Of a stretch of 64,000 nucleotides of DNA, positions 19,833 through 32,302 are shown in pieces. Below the pieces are notes generated by a model. The model saw nothing but the letters and a program-made list of their open reading frames with translations. It was not told where the DNA came from and did no database searches. Every line of letters starts with the position of its first letter. The stretch's first letter is position 1. The stretch comes from Dipteronia dyeriana (Eukaryota > Streptophyta > Magnoliopsida > Sapindales > Sapindaceae): positions 8,419,596-8,483,595 of the forward strand of contig CM065298.1 in the NCBI GenBank assembly GCA_032871835.1, written 5' to 3'. The position numbers were made by a program, and so were the translations under genes.

Positions 19833-22800
19833 TTACTTACTAAGCCAAAACAGATAGGGATACTGAGTCTGCATATGATCTTCATGTTCCCAAGTCGCCT
19901 CTTCCACTGCATGATTTCTCCATAACACTTTTACAAGAGGAATAACCTTAGTACGTAATACTTGTTCTCTTCTATCTAGAATCTCAATAGGTTCCTTTTC
20001 ATAAGTTAAATCTTCTCTTAACTTTACTGGTTGCTTGGTTAAAACATGCATAGAGTCGACTATATATTTTCGAAGCATAGAAACATGAAATACATCATGA
20101 ATTCTTGAAAGTTCTGAAGGCAACGCTAAGCGGTATGCCACTGCTCCCACTCGGGCAATGATCTCATACGGACCAATGTATCGTGGACTTAACTTACCAC
20201 GTCTTCCAAATCGAAGTATACCTTTCCAAGGTGAAATTCGTAGGAATACATAGTCACCTACTTTAAATTCAAGTTTCCTTCTCCGCTTATCTGTATAGCT
20301 TTTCTACCTATCTTGAGCAACCTTTAATTTGTCTCTGATGATTTTAATCTTTTCTATGTGACTTGAACAAATTCTGGACCTAACAACTTTCTCTCGCTTA
20401 CTTCATCCCAACACACCGGTGTTCTGCATTTTCTCCCATACAGAGCTTCATAATTTTCCATTTCGATGCTAGCTTGATAACAGTTATTGTAGTCAAATTC
20501 TATCAAAGGTATATGTACATCCCAACTACCTTTGAAATCTATTACACACACCCGAAGCATATCCTCTAATGTCTGAATAGTACGCTCCGATTGACCATCA
20601 GTCTGCTAGTGAAAAGCAGTACTAAAATGCAATCTAGTTCCCAAAGCTTCTTGTAAACTGGGCCAAAATCTAGATGTAAACCGAGGATCTCTATCTGATA
20701 CTATGGATATTGGTGAGTCAGTAAGACGAACTATTTCATCCACATAAATTTTGGCTAATCTGTCAAGAGAGTAAGTAATACCGATTGGCAGAAAATATGC
20801 AGACTTTGTAAGTCGATCAACGATCACCCATACACTGTCGTGACCACTCTGACTACGAGGGAGTCCTACCACAAAATCCATGGTAACATGTTCCCATTTC
20901 CATTCGGGAATAGGTAGTGGTTGTGATAGCACTGATGGTTTCTGATGTTCTGCCTTGACTTGATGACAAATCAAACATTTAGAGACGAATTCTGCTATCT
21001 CTCTTTTCATACCTTGCCACCAGTAATGCTCTTTCAAAGTACGATACAGCTTAGTACTTCCTGGATGAATGGCATAAGCTGAAGAGTGAGCTTCTTCTAA
21101 AATTTCATTCTTGAGTTCATTAATGTTTGGTACACATAGTTGGTTACCTATAACCAATGTACCATCACTTCTCACTACAAAATCAGCTCGTAAGCTTTTC
21201 TGCACTTCTCCATTCAATTTAACTAAATAAAAATCTTGTGTTTGTAATTCCCGTATACGATCAATCAAAATAGGTCTAACCTAAAAGGTAGCCAGTAATG
21301 CTCCACAATCTCGTGATTCTAGCTTAACTCTCAACATTCTTAATTCAGCTAAAAATGGAAGCTGAAGATGATTTACCATCTAATTCATCTTTAAATGAGC
21401 CATAGAACTTGAAGGCTTTCTACTGAGTGCATTTGTCACCACATTTGCCTTACCAGGATGATATTCAATCGTACAGTCATAATATTTAATCAACTCAATC
21501 CATCTTCTCTGCCTTAAATTCAGTTCTTTCTGAGTGAAAAGATATTGTAAGCTTTTATGATCTGTATAAATCTGACAAGTAACTCCATATAAGTAATGCC
21601 TCCAAATTTTCAGTACAAACACCACTGCAGCAAGCTCTAGATCATGGATTTGGTAATTCTGTTCATGTTTCTTTAATTTTCTTGATTCATAAGCTATCAC
21701 TTTCCCATGTTGCATCAAAACGCAACCTAAACCATGTTTAGATGCATCACTGTAATCAACAAATCCATCACTTTCAGCATAAGTCAATCTCTCCTAAGTT
21801 CTTGAAAACTCTTTTCACAAGCTTCTGACCACTCAAACTTCACATCCTTCTGAGTTAATCTCGTTAATGGTGAAGTTATTTTAGGAAATCCCTCTACAAA
21901 TCTTCGATAGTAACTTGCTAAACCCAAGAAACTTCTAATTTCGGTCACACTAATTGGTCGTTCCCAATTCACTATAGCTTCAACTTTTTGAGGATCAACA
22001 TAAATACCATCACCAGAAATCACATGGCCTAAAAATGTAATTCAATCGAGCCAGAATTAACACTTGTTAAATTTGGCATAAAGTTGATTCTCTCTCAGGA
22101 CTTGTAGAATAATCTCTAAATGCTCTGTATGCTCCACATCATCCTTAGAATAAATCAAAATGTCATCAATGAATACGATAACAAATTTGTCTAGACAAGG
22201 ATGAAATACCCTATTCATCAAATCCATAAAAGCTGCTGGAGCATTTGTAATCCAAATGGCATAACTAGAAACTCATAATGCCCATAACGAGTTCCGAAAG
22301 CGGTCTTTGGTATATCACATTTTCTAATCCTCAATTGGTGATAACCTGTTCGCAAATCTATTTTAGAGAATACCTTTGCTCCCTGAAGCTGATCGAATAA
22401 GTCATCAATACGTGGGAGTGGGTATTTATTACGCACCGTTGCATTATTAAATTACCGGTAATCGATGCATAAACGTAACGTTCCATCTTTCTTCTTAACA
22501 AACAGAACTGGCGCTCCCCATGGTGACACACTAGGTTTAATAAAATTCTTGTTCACCAATTCTTCTAATTGAATCTTCAACTCTTTCAATTCGGTTGGAG
22601 CCATTCTATAAGGTGGAATAGAAATCAGAGTTGTGCCTGGGACCAAATCTATTACAAACTCAACATCTCTATCTGGTGGTAATCCATGAAGATCTTTAGG
22701 AAATACATCTAGAAATTTCATTACCACCGATATATCTTCTAATTTTACCTCCTTATCCCGCGTATCAATTACATAAGCTAAATAAGCTGAACATTGTTTC

Positions 22801-23265
22801 CTGAGCAACCGTCGGACAGTGATAGCAGAAATAACACAAGAAGGAAGAATCCGACGTTCACCACAGAAAATAACATTCGACTCTCCTTAAAGTGTAAATT
22901 TTACCTCTTTTCAAAAACAATCTACAGTAGCATGGTGTATAGCCCCATTCCCAAGATAACATCAAAATCATGTATATCAAGCTAAATCAAATCAACATGT
23001 AGCTCATGCTTACCGACTATGACCTTACTGTTTCTATATATATTCTCAGCCAGTAAAGAGTCACCAGTAGGTGTAGCCACTACCATACTAGAATCTAATG
23101 GACTTAGTTCTACATCCGCATGCACCATAAAAGATCGAGATACAAAAGAATAAATAGATCCAGGATCAATGAGGACATGAGCATCGTGGCCAAAAATTGT
23201 TAACGTACCTGTAATGACATCTGGAGTGGTCTCGGCTTCTTGCTGAGTCATAGCAAAAACGCTTG
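19833..23265 (-). pseudogene. E3 pol: protease, RT, RNase H, integrase, chromodomain (broken)
   Basis: Read on the minus strand: protease with VLIDPGSIYSFVS (from 23251), RT (22808-22218) with MPFGLQ after a small deletion, RNase H (about 22023-21380), integrase (21268-20606) with the [17 protein letters not shown] finger and VSDRDPRFTSRFWP, then the chromodomain tail ending TAA at 19833-19835. Frameshifts and stops separate these blocks. The RT catalytic box is still readable near 22150. Gag is displaced to 33912-35149 by the E4 insertion. Confidence 0.85.
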
Positions 23266-24918
23266 AGGCCCAATTGAAAGGCCCAAAAAAAAAGGATAAG
23301 CGTGAAGCAGAAAAGGCATCAGGTGAGTAAGCCTAAGTGAAATACATGGCTGACAGGCAGCTGTAAGCTTGGTTAATTATCTCACAACTTCAGCTGTGTC
23401 CTTCCATAAGTATATATATATATAACGATAAACGTTGAGAGAGCTAGAAAGTAGTAGAATCCAGTGGAAGAAAGGAAAGAGGAGAAAGGAAAGAGAAGAA
23501 AGGAAAGAGAAGAAAGGAAAGAGAAGAAGGAAAGAAGACAAAGGGAACCTAGCATACTCAGTCTGTAATAAGCTTGACGTCTAAGTTGTGAGTGAATTAA
23601 GTTTCTGTTTTGTTTTTAATTCAAAGGTTTCCAGTTTTATGATTAAGATTAATTGTTGCAAATCTTTTAAGCTTTTTACTATTTTTATTATTGATGGTGA
23701 AGATACAGAACTGAAAGTATATGTTTTATGCTTATATTAGCATTCAGAATCAGTATATTATTTTTATGAATTATCCAAAAGAGATTATGTTTTCAACAAA
23801 AACACCATGTACCTTTCCCCAGTTATGATTATGGTTGGCTTTTGGGGCCGTTCTACACGTGTATGTCATGAGTCGCTCTGCAAGTGCATGACCAGAGAAA
23901 GATAAATAGAGTCGCTCTGCACTTGTATGACCAGAGAGTCGCTCTACCCGAGCATGACCAGAGAAAGAGTAATTGAGTCGCTCTGCTCGGGTATGACCAG
24001 AAGTTATTCATGACTCAGCGTTTGCCCAAAGTATTTCTGCTTACGTATGGAGAATATCCCCAGTACGAATTTGGTGAAGATTAAGATTTTATAAAGTATC
24101 TTACTCTTGTTCAGAAAAGTGATGCATTCAGTATTCAGTTTATTGAGTATGAAAATAGATATATTATCTTATACCATGTATTGCTGAATGCTTATTGTAA
24201 AGTGATTTAGAAAAGTGTTTTTAAAAGTTTTTATTCACTTACTGGGCATTAGCGCTCATCCTTTCACTCTTAAATATTTATTCAGATAGCTGCTCGGTTG
24301 TGCGGACTCAGAATTTTTGAGGTGGGCCACTCGACGACATCATGAAGCATAAAAGTCATGCAGTTTAAATTTTCATGTACTTATTTAGAAATATGAGGTA
24401 GGCATGGTCGGGATGGTAGGTATGGTCGGGATGGTAAAGTGGTCGAGAGGGTAGGCATGGTCAGAACATGGTCGGAATTCTACTCGGTCTGTTCGGCCTA
24501 CTCGGCCTACTTGACCTATTCCGCCCACTTGACCTACTCGGCTCACATAGCATGTTCGGTCTACTCTACCTACTCGGGTTTCTTACTCGGCTTTCTTACT
24601 CGGCCTGTTCAGTTTCCCACTCGGGATGGTTTGGTTAGTTTTCTTTTAAAGTGGTCGGTTTTTGGCCCGATCGATCATTTGACAAACTTTTTGTAATGAA
24701 CGAAAATATATGAAAAGAAATTGCAATTATGTACATTTTGCACTCTCCTTACATTTTGTTTGTTTATTAGCAAGTATTTCCTATGGAAATCTTAGTAAGT
24801 CCTTTTATCATGCTAGTAAATGTAGAGCCCACAGGGTTTCCCTCGTACTCAAGAAAGGAGTCGGGACAGCCCACAGGGCCTCCCTCGAACTCGAGAGGAG
24901 TCGGGGTGGGTCTTGTCA
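23266..24918 (+). repeat. E4 5' LTR, 5' end missing
   Basis: It starts at AGGCCCAATTGAAAGGCCC instead of TGTAACACCCAATG and ends TCTTGTCA at 24918. It has the TATA run near 23410-23424, GA-rich AGGAAAGAGAAG repeats near 23465-23530, the GAGTCGCTCTGC repeats, the minisatellite near 24400-24600 and the doubled terminal motif at about 24826-24912. Confidence 0.88.
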
Positions 24919-24921
24919 ACT

Positions 24922-24933
24922 TGGTATCAGAGC
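24922..24933 (+). other. E4 primer binding site
   Basis: TGGTATCAGAGC, three bases after the LTR end. The downstream CACGGTTTATAATTCC is shared with E1 and E2. Confidence 0.9.
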
Positions 24934-25022
24934 CACGGTTTATAATTCCTTAGACCACAGAGTAATTGATTGCATTTTTAGTTTCATGCATTTAAGCAAA
25001 ACTTTGATTTTTTAACACCATC

Positions 25023-26960
25023 ATGCGACGAGTTGGCCGCCCACGCACAAGACCGGTAGCTGACCTTGGAGAGAGGAGTGGTAACCAAGTTGAAAACGAG
25101 ATAGAATCACACCCTCAACCACCTATAGCTCAACCTCATGTACCAGAACATAGGGAGGAACCAATGGATAGAATTGCAGAACTATTAACTGCGATGGTCC
25201 AGTACCAAACGTGAGTGCCGGAGAATTCAATTGAGCGTGTATAAAAGTTGGGAGCTACGAATTTTGATGGAACAGGAGATCCAGATAGTGCTAGTTCTTG
25301 GTTGAATGAACTAGAACGTGTATTCGAAGTTATGAGGTGCACCGATAAACAAAAGGTTTCTTTTGCTACGTTTTTACTAAAGGAAAAAGCATATGATTAG
25401 TGGGTCTCAGTTCAACGAAGAACTTCCGAAGGAATTACTTAGGAGGATTTTAAGAAGCAGTTTAATGATCATTATTATCCCCGTTTCTATCAAGATTTGA
25501 AACAAGCTGAATTTTTCAAACTAGTACAGGAATTCTATCGTGCCATTTTATCCTTTCCGGGTGGGCAAACAACTAATGTATTGATCAGGACTAAAACAAA
25601 ACGAATTACATTGGCATTATCGTTGCTTAAAACGCGGTTTCCTTGTTATCATGTACACGTACCCCGACCCTTAAGTTTGAAAAGCTGTTTCCTCGCGGCC
25701 GTAGAATCAATATTTGAGCTATGGGTCGATCCTGTAGCAGGAAATAGGATTTCTCCGAGAGGGAGAGCTTGAACAGGACATAGGGCCCAGGATCGAAGAA
25801 GCAACGGTACACTTCGCACGAACCCCTGAACTAGACTCCGTTCCCTCTATATTCAATCAGAATCTTGCTGCATGAATGCACTGTCAGACCAGGAATGCAG
25901 TCAAGCGCTTTCTACTAAGTAAAGGAGTGATAGTGAGACAGAGAAGGCGGCTACTGCTACGGCGACAGATGTAGGAATGCTTGCTGCCAAGATCTCAGTA
26001 TCTTTGTGTTGTGAGCGAGAAGACCCTCAATGGAATAGCAGCACAGCAATAATGGGAGGTTCCATAGTCCAGACCTTCCATAGGCCAGCAACCAATGGCT
26101 GCAGCGCAAACAATACATGATAACAAGGCACAGCACAATAAGGTCCGTCCCTCTCAAGAGCTCTTTCAGATTCAAACTACATTCTACTCACTCTAACTCA
26201 CGCAGAAGAGCATGAGAAGAAATTTACAGAACTTTCGAGGGTTGCTCCGTATGTAGTCGCTGATGAAGAGAATAAGTGTAGAAAATTTGAAGATGGACTT
26301 CGATCGGAAATTAAGACAATAGTGACTAATTCTGGACATGTTAAGTTTGGCAAGTTGTTTGAAGCTACATTGAGAGTGGAGAAAGGCCTTAATGAATCTC
26401 GCAGATTTGAACAACAGAAGAAAAAACGTAGTAACTTGTCAGTATGCGGCTCTTATGTTAAAATGCCTATAGCAATAGGCAGTTTTTCAGGTCAGACTAG
26501 TAATTATCAACAGAGTCGTGGACCTGGTTCTAGCCAAGCCTTAGTCCAGCAACCAATGGGTAGTCGGCAACAGAGTGTTAGTATGGGTAGAGGTTGGAAT
26601 CCTCTATGTTCGACTTGCGGAAAACATCATGATGGTGAGTGTTATTTGGGGAAATCAGGTTGTTATCAATGTGGGCAACCTAGACATTTGAAAAGAGATT
26701 GCCTCGAGTTAATTCAGAGAGGCAATAAAGAAAGAAAGATAGGTTTTCAACCAATGCAAAGTGGCGCTGGTCAAATTCAAGGGCAAAAGGGGATCCCGAG
26801 TAGGAGGATCTACAACTACAGGGAAAACCCAAGTTAGCACAACAGGGGTTGGAGGCAACCAACAGAGAGGTCAGTCGGGTAGACCTCGTACTCAGGCAAG
26901 GGTTTTTGCTATGACTTAGCAAGATACCGAGACCACGCCAAATGTCGTTACAGGTACGTT
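25023..26960 (+). pseudogene. E4 gag, broken and interrupted by a foreign segment
   Basis: ATG 25023 gives the RRVGRPRTRPVADLGERSGNQ start. Capsid sequence runs to FFKLVQ at about 25530, where unrelated DNA replaces the short MTVE segment. It resumes near 26203 with an EEHEKKFTELSR-like reading, then KFEDGLRSEIK, and an open 171-residue stretch (26322-26837) with CSTCGKHHDGECY and the intact CCHC knuckle CYQCGQPRHLKRDC. A one-base shift near 26795 and TAG at about 26917-26919 end the frame before protease. It is not functional. Confidence 0.85.
25531..26202. other. Foreign DNA insert in E4 gag, possibly mitochondrial
   Basis: About 670 bases unrelated to the retrotransposon sit between CTAGTACAGG and GCAGAAGAG. 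About 14 bases of gag (GATCTATGACAGT) are missing at the junction, and no target duplication is visible. By eye the base composition is richer in G+C than the surrounding elements. Stretches such as AAGCGCTTTCTACTAAGTAA and CGAACCCCTGAACTAGACTC have the look of plant mitochondrial intergenic DNA. I do not recognise a gene. The mitochondrial origin is an inference from style only; the insertion itself is clear. Confidence 0.55.
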
Positions 26961-29900
26961 AACAATTTTTGGACACGATGCTCATGTCCTTATTGATCCT
27001 GGATCTACTCATTCTTATGTATCTCGATCTTTTATGGTGTATGCGGATGTAGAATTAAGTCCATTAGATTCTAGTATGGTAGTGGCTACACCTACTAGTG
27101 AATCTTTATTGGCTGAGAATATATATATAAACAGTAAGGTCATAGTCGGTAAGCATGAGCTACATGTTGATTTAATTCCGCTTGATATACATGATTTTGT
27201 TGTTATCTTGGGAATGGATTGGCTGGCTACACACCATGCTACTGTAGATTGTTTTCGAAAAGAGGTAAAATTTACACTTCAAGAAGAGTCGGATGTTATT
27301 TTCTGTGGTGAACGTCGGATTCTTTCTTCTTGTGTTATTTCTACTATCACTGTCCGACGGTTGCTCAGGAAACAATGTTTAGCTTATTTGGCTTATGGAA
27401 TTTATACTTGGGATAGGAAGGTAAAATTAGAAGATATATCGGTGATAAAGAAATTTCAAGATGTATTTCCTGAAGATCTTCATGGATTACCACCAGATAG
27501 AGACGTTGAGTTTGTAATAGATTTGGTCCCAGGCACAACTCCGATTTTTATTCCACCTTACAGAATGGCTCCAACCGAATTGAAAGAGTTGAATATTCAA
27601 TTAGAAGAATTGGTGAACAAGAATTTTATTAAACCTAGTGTGTTACCATGGGGAGCGCCAGTTCTGTTTGTTAAGAAGAAAGATGGAACGTTACGTTTAT
27701 GCATCTATTACCGGCAATTGAATAAAGCAACAGTGCGTAATAAATACCCACTCCCAGGTATTGATGACTTATTCAATCAGCTTCAGTGATGGGACCCACC
27801 CCAACTCCTCTCTCTTGAGTACGAGGGAGGCCCTGTGGGCTGCCCCGACTCCTCTCTTGAGTACAAGGAAAACCCTATGGGCTCTACATTCACTAGCATA
27901 ATAAAAGGTCTTTCTGCTGAAATCTCCATTCGGAAATACTTGTTTTTAATCAAATAAAATGTGAGGAGAATATTGGAGAGTACAAAATGTACATAATTAC
28001 AATTTCTTTACATATATTTTCGTTCGTTACAAAAAGTTTATCAAAAATGACCGTTGGGACCAAAAACCGACCACTTTAAAAACTAAGTAACCAGTCATCC
28101 CGAGTGGGAAATGAAACAGGCCGAGTAAGAAACCGAGTAGGCCATGTGGGCCAAGTAGGTCAAGTAGGTCAAGTGGGCCGAGTAGGTCAAGTGGGCCGAG
28201 TAGGTCATGTGGGCCGAGTAGGCCGAACAGACCTAGTAGAAATCTGACCACGTTCTGACCATGCCTACCGTCCCGACCATGCCTACCGTCCCGACCATAC
28301 CTACCGTCCCGACCATATCGACCTCACATTTCTAAATATGTACAGAAAAATTAAAAATGAATTATTTTTAGCCTTCTTGATGTTGTCTAGTGGCCCACCT
28401 CAAAACTTTTGAGTCCGCACAACCGAGCAGCTTCCTGAATAAATTTTTAAGAGTGAATGGATGAGCGCTAACGCCCAGCGAGTGAATGAAAACCTTTAAA
28501 AACACTTTTCTAAACCACTTTACAATAAGCATTCAGTAATACATGGTATAAGATAATATATCTACTTTCGTGCTGAATAAACTGAATAAATTAAATGCTT
28601 CACTTTGCTGAATAAGAATAAATACTTTATAAAATCTTAATCTGCACCAAATTCGTACCAGGGATATCCTCAATACGTAAGCCGAAATACTTCAGGCAAA
28701 CGCAGAGTCATGAATAACTTCTGGTCATACCCGTGCAGAGCGACTCATTTACTCTTTCTCTGGTCAATACACGGGCAGAGCAACTCAATTACTCTTTCTC
28801 TGGTCAATACACATACAGAGCGACTCATGACATACACATGTGTAGAACAGCCCCAAAAGCCAACCATAATCATAACTGGGAAGGTACATACATGGTGCTT
28901 TTATAGAAATCATAATCTCTTCTTGATAATTCATAAAAATAATATACTGATTCTGAATGCTAATATAGGCATAAAACATACTTTAAGTTCTTTGTATAAT
29001 CACCATCAATCATAAAAGATAATAAAGCTTAAAGTGATTTGCAGCAATAAAAGCATAAAACTGTAAACTTGAGTTAAAAACAAAACTGAAAACTTAATTC
29101 ACTCATAACTTAGACGTTAAGCTTAATTCGGACCGAGTATGCTAGCTTAAGCATAAATATATATTTTTGGTTCTCTGTATACTCACCATCAATCATAAAA
29201 AGCAATAAAAAGCTTTAAATGATTTACAGCAATTAAAGCATAAAACTGTAAACTTGAGTTAAAAACAAAATTGAAACTTAATTCACTCACAACTTAGTCG
29301 TCAAGCTTATCTTAGACTAAGTATAATAGGTTCCCTTCGTCTTCTTTCCCTATCAATCATAAGATCCAATTAGAAACTGGATATCTAAGAAGAACTGAAA
29401 TCTGTAATTATGAGAGCTTCACTGACTTTTCTCTTTTCTTCTCTTCCTTTCTTCCGCTTGATTCTACTGCTTTCTAGCTCTCACAACATTTATCCTCATA
29501 TATATACTTATGGGAGGACACAGCTAAAGTTTTGAGCTAATTAACCAAGCTCACAGCTACCTGTCAGCCATGCATTTCACTTGGCTTACTCACCTGATGC
29601 CTTTTCTGCTTCACGTTTATCCCTTTTTTTTCTTTTTTCTTTTCAAATTGGGCCTTTCAATTGAGCCTGAAAAACCGGGTGTTACATTCAGGGAGCAAAG
29701 GTATTCTCCAAAATAGATTTTCGAACTGGTTATAACCAATTGAGAATTAGAATTTGTGATATACCAAATACCGCTTTCAGAACTCGTTACGGACATTATG
29801 AGTTTCTAGTTATGCCATTTGGATTAACAAATGATCCAGCAGCTTTTATGGATTTGATGAATAGGGTATTTCATCCTTATCTAGACAAATTTGTTATCTT

Positions 29901-32266
29901 ATTCAATGATGACATTTTGATTTATTCTAAGGATGATGTGGAGCATACAGAGCATTTAGAGATTATTCTAGAAGTCCTAAGAGAGAATCAACTTTATGCC
30001 AAATTTAGCAAGTGTCAATTATGACTCGATAGAGTTACATTTTTGGGCCATGTGATTTCTGGTGATGGTATTTATGTTGATCCTCAAAAAGTTGAAGCTA
30101 TAGTGAATTGGGAACGACCAATTAGTGTGACCGAAATTAGAAGTTTCTTGGGTTTAGCAAGTTACTATCGAAGAATTGTAGAGGGATTTTCTAAAATAGC
30201 TTCATCATTAAAGAGATTAACTCAGAAGGATGTGAAATTTGAATGGTCAGAAGCTTGTGAAAAGAGTTTTCAAGAACTCAAGGAGAGATTGACTTCTGCT
30301 CCAATACTTGCTCTTCCAACCGAAAGTGATGGATTTGTTGTTTACAGTGATGCATCTAAACATGGTTTAGGTTGCGTTTTGATGCAACATGGGAAAGTGA
30401 TAGCTTATGCATCAAGACAATTAAAGAAGCATAAACAGAATTACCCAACCCATGATCTAGAGCTTGCTGCAATGGTGTTTTCAGTGAAAAATTGGAGACA
30501 TTACTTATATGGAGTTACTTGTCAGATTTATACGGATCATAAAAGCTCACAATATCTTTTCACTCAGAAAGAACTGAATTTAAGACAGAGAAGATGGATT
30601 GAGTTGATTAAAGATTATGACTGTACGATTGAATATCACCCTGGTAAGGCAAATGTGGTGGCATATGCACTCAGTTGAAAGTCTTCAAGTTCTATGGCTC
30701 ATTTAAGGATGAATTAGATGGTAAATCATCTTCAGCTTCCATTTTTAGTTGAATTAAGAATGTTGAGAGTTAAGCTAGAAGCACGAGATTGTGGAGCATT
30801 ACTGGCTACCTTTCAGGTTAGACCTATTTTGATTGATCGTATACGGGAATTACAAACTCAAGATTCTTATTTAGTTAAATTGAAGGGAGAAGTGCAGAAA
30901 AGCTTACGAGCAGATTTTGTAGAGAAAAGTAATGGTACATTTGTTCCAGGTAACCGACTGTGTGTACCAAACATTAAGGAACTCAAGAATGAAATTTTAA
31001 AAGAAGCTCACTCTTCAGCTTATGCAATGCATCCAGAAAGTACTAAGCTGTATCGTACTTTGAAAGAGCATTACTGGTGGCAAGGTATGAAACGAGAGAT
31101 AACAGAATTCATCTCTAAATGTTTGATTTGTCAGCAAGTCAAGGCAGAACATCAGAAACCAGCAGGACTATCACAACCACTGCCTATTCCCGAATGGAAA
31201 TGGGAACATGTTACCATGGATTTTGTGGTAGGACTCCCTCGTAGTCAGAGTGGTCACGACAGTGTATGGGTGATCGTTGATCGACTTACAAAGTCTGTAC
31301 ATTTTCTGCCAATCGGTATTACTTACTCTCTTGACAGATTAGCTAAAAATTATGTGGATGAAATAGTTTGTCTTCATGGCACACCAGTATCCATAGTATC
31401 AGATAAAGATCCTCGGTTTACATCTAGATTTTGGCCCAGTTTACAAAAAGGCTTTGGGAACTAGATTGCATTTTAGTACTGCTTTTCACCCGCAGACTGA
31501 TGGTCAATCGGAACGTACTATTCAGACATTAGAGGATATGCTTCGGGCGTGTGTAATAGATTTCAAAAGTAGTTGGGATGTACATATACCTTTGATAGAA
31601 TTTGCCTACAATAACAGTTATCAATCTAGCATCGAAATGGCTCCTTATGAAGCTCTGTATGGGAGAAAACACAGAACACCGGTGTGTTGGGATGAAGGAG
31701 GTGAGAGAAAGTTGTTAGGTCCAGAACTTGTTCAAGTCACAACAGAAAAGATTAAAATAATCAAAGACAGGTTAAAGGTTGCTAAAGATGGGCAGAAAAG
31801 CTATACAGATAAGCGGATAAGGGAACTTGAATTTAAAGTAGGTGACTATGTATTCTTATGAATTTTGCCTTGGAAAGGTATACTTCGATTTGGGAGGCGT
31901 GGTAAGTTAAGTCCACGATACATTGGCCCGTATGAGATCATTGCCCGAGTAGGAGTAGTGGCATACCGTTTAGCGTTGCCTTCAGAACTTTCAAGAATTA
32001 ATGATGTATTTCATGTTTCTATGCTTCAAAAATATATATTCGACCCTACGCATGTTTTAACCAAGCAACCAGTGAAGTTAAGAGAAGATTTAACTTATGA
32101 AGAGGAACCTATTGAGATTCTAGATAGAAAGGAACAAGTATTACGTACAAAGGTTATTCCTCTTGTAAAAGTATTATGGAGAAATCATGCAGTGGAAGAG
32201 GCGACTTAGGAAGATGAAGATCAGATGCGGACTCAGTATCCCCATCTGTTTCAGCTAAGTAAGTAA
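26961..32266 (+). pseudogene. E4 protease, RT, RNase H, integrase, chromodomain (broken)
   Basis: Protease to the RT start form one open stretch (27034-27789), with [11 protein letters not shown] and [21 protein letters not shown] (Asp of CIDY changed to Tyr). Solo LTR E5 splits the frame after DLFNQLQ at 27786; it resumes at 29687 ([10 protein letters not shown]). The RT catalytic box is altered to FNDD (about 29900). RNase H with [10 protein letters not shown] and integrase (30718-31464 and 31454-31861) are well preserved, with zinc finger, SDKDPRFTSR and HPQTDGQSERT. The chromodomain follows, with TGG changed to TAG at 32207-32209. The frame end is TAA at 32264-32266. Confidence 0.88.
27787..29686 (-). 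mobile_element. E5: solo LTR inserted in E4 RT
   Basis: It runs from TGATGGGACCCACCCC to GGGTGTTACA and is flanked by TTCAG at 27782-27786 and 29687-29691. No internal region is present, so this is the product of LTR-LTR recombination. At 1900 bases it is longer than its relatives because a segment of about 180 bases occurs twice (about 28966-29145 and 29147-29330). The two halves match different LTR variants. Confidence 0.92.
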
Positions 32267-32302
32267 ATTTCAAGGACGAAATTCTTATATGGAGAGGTGA
32301 AT

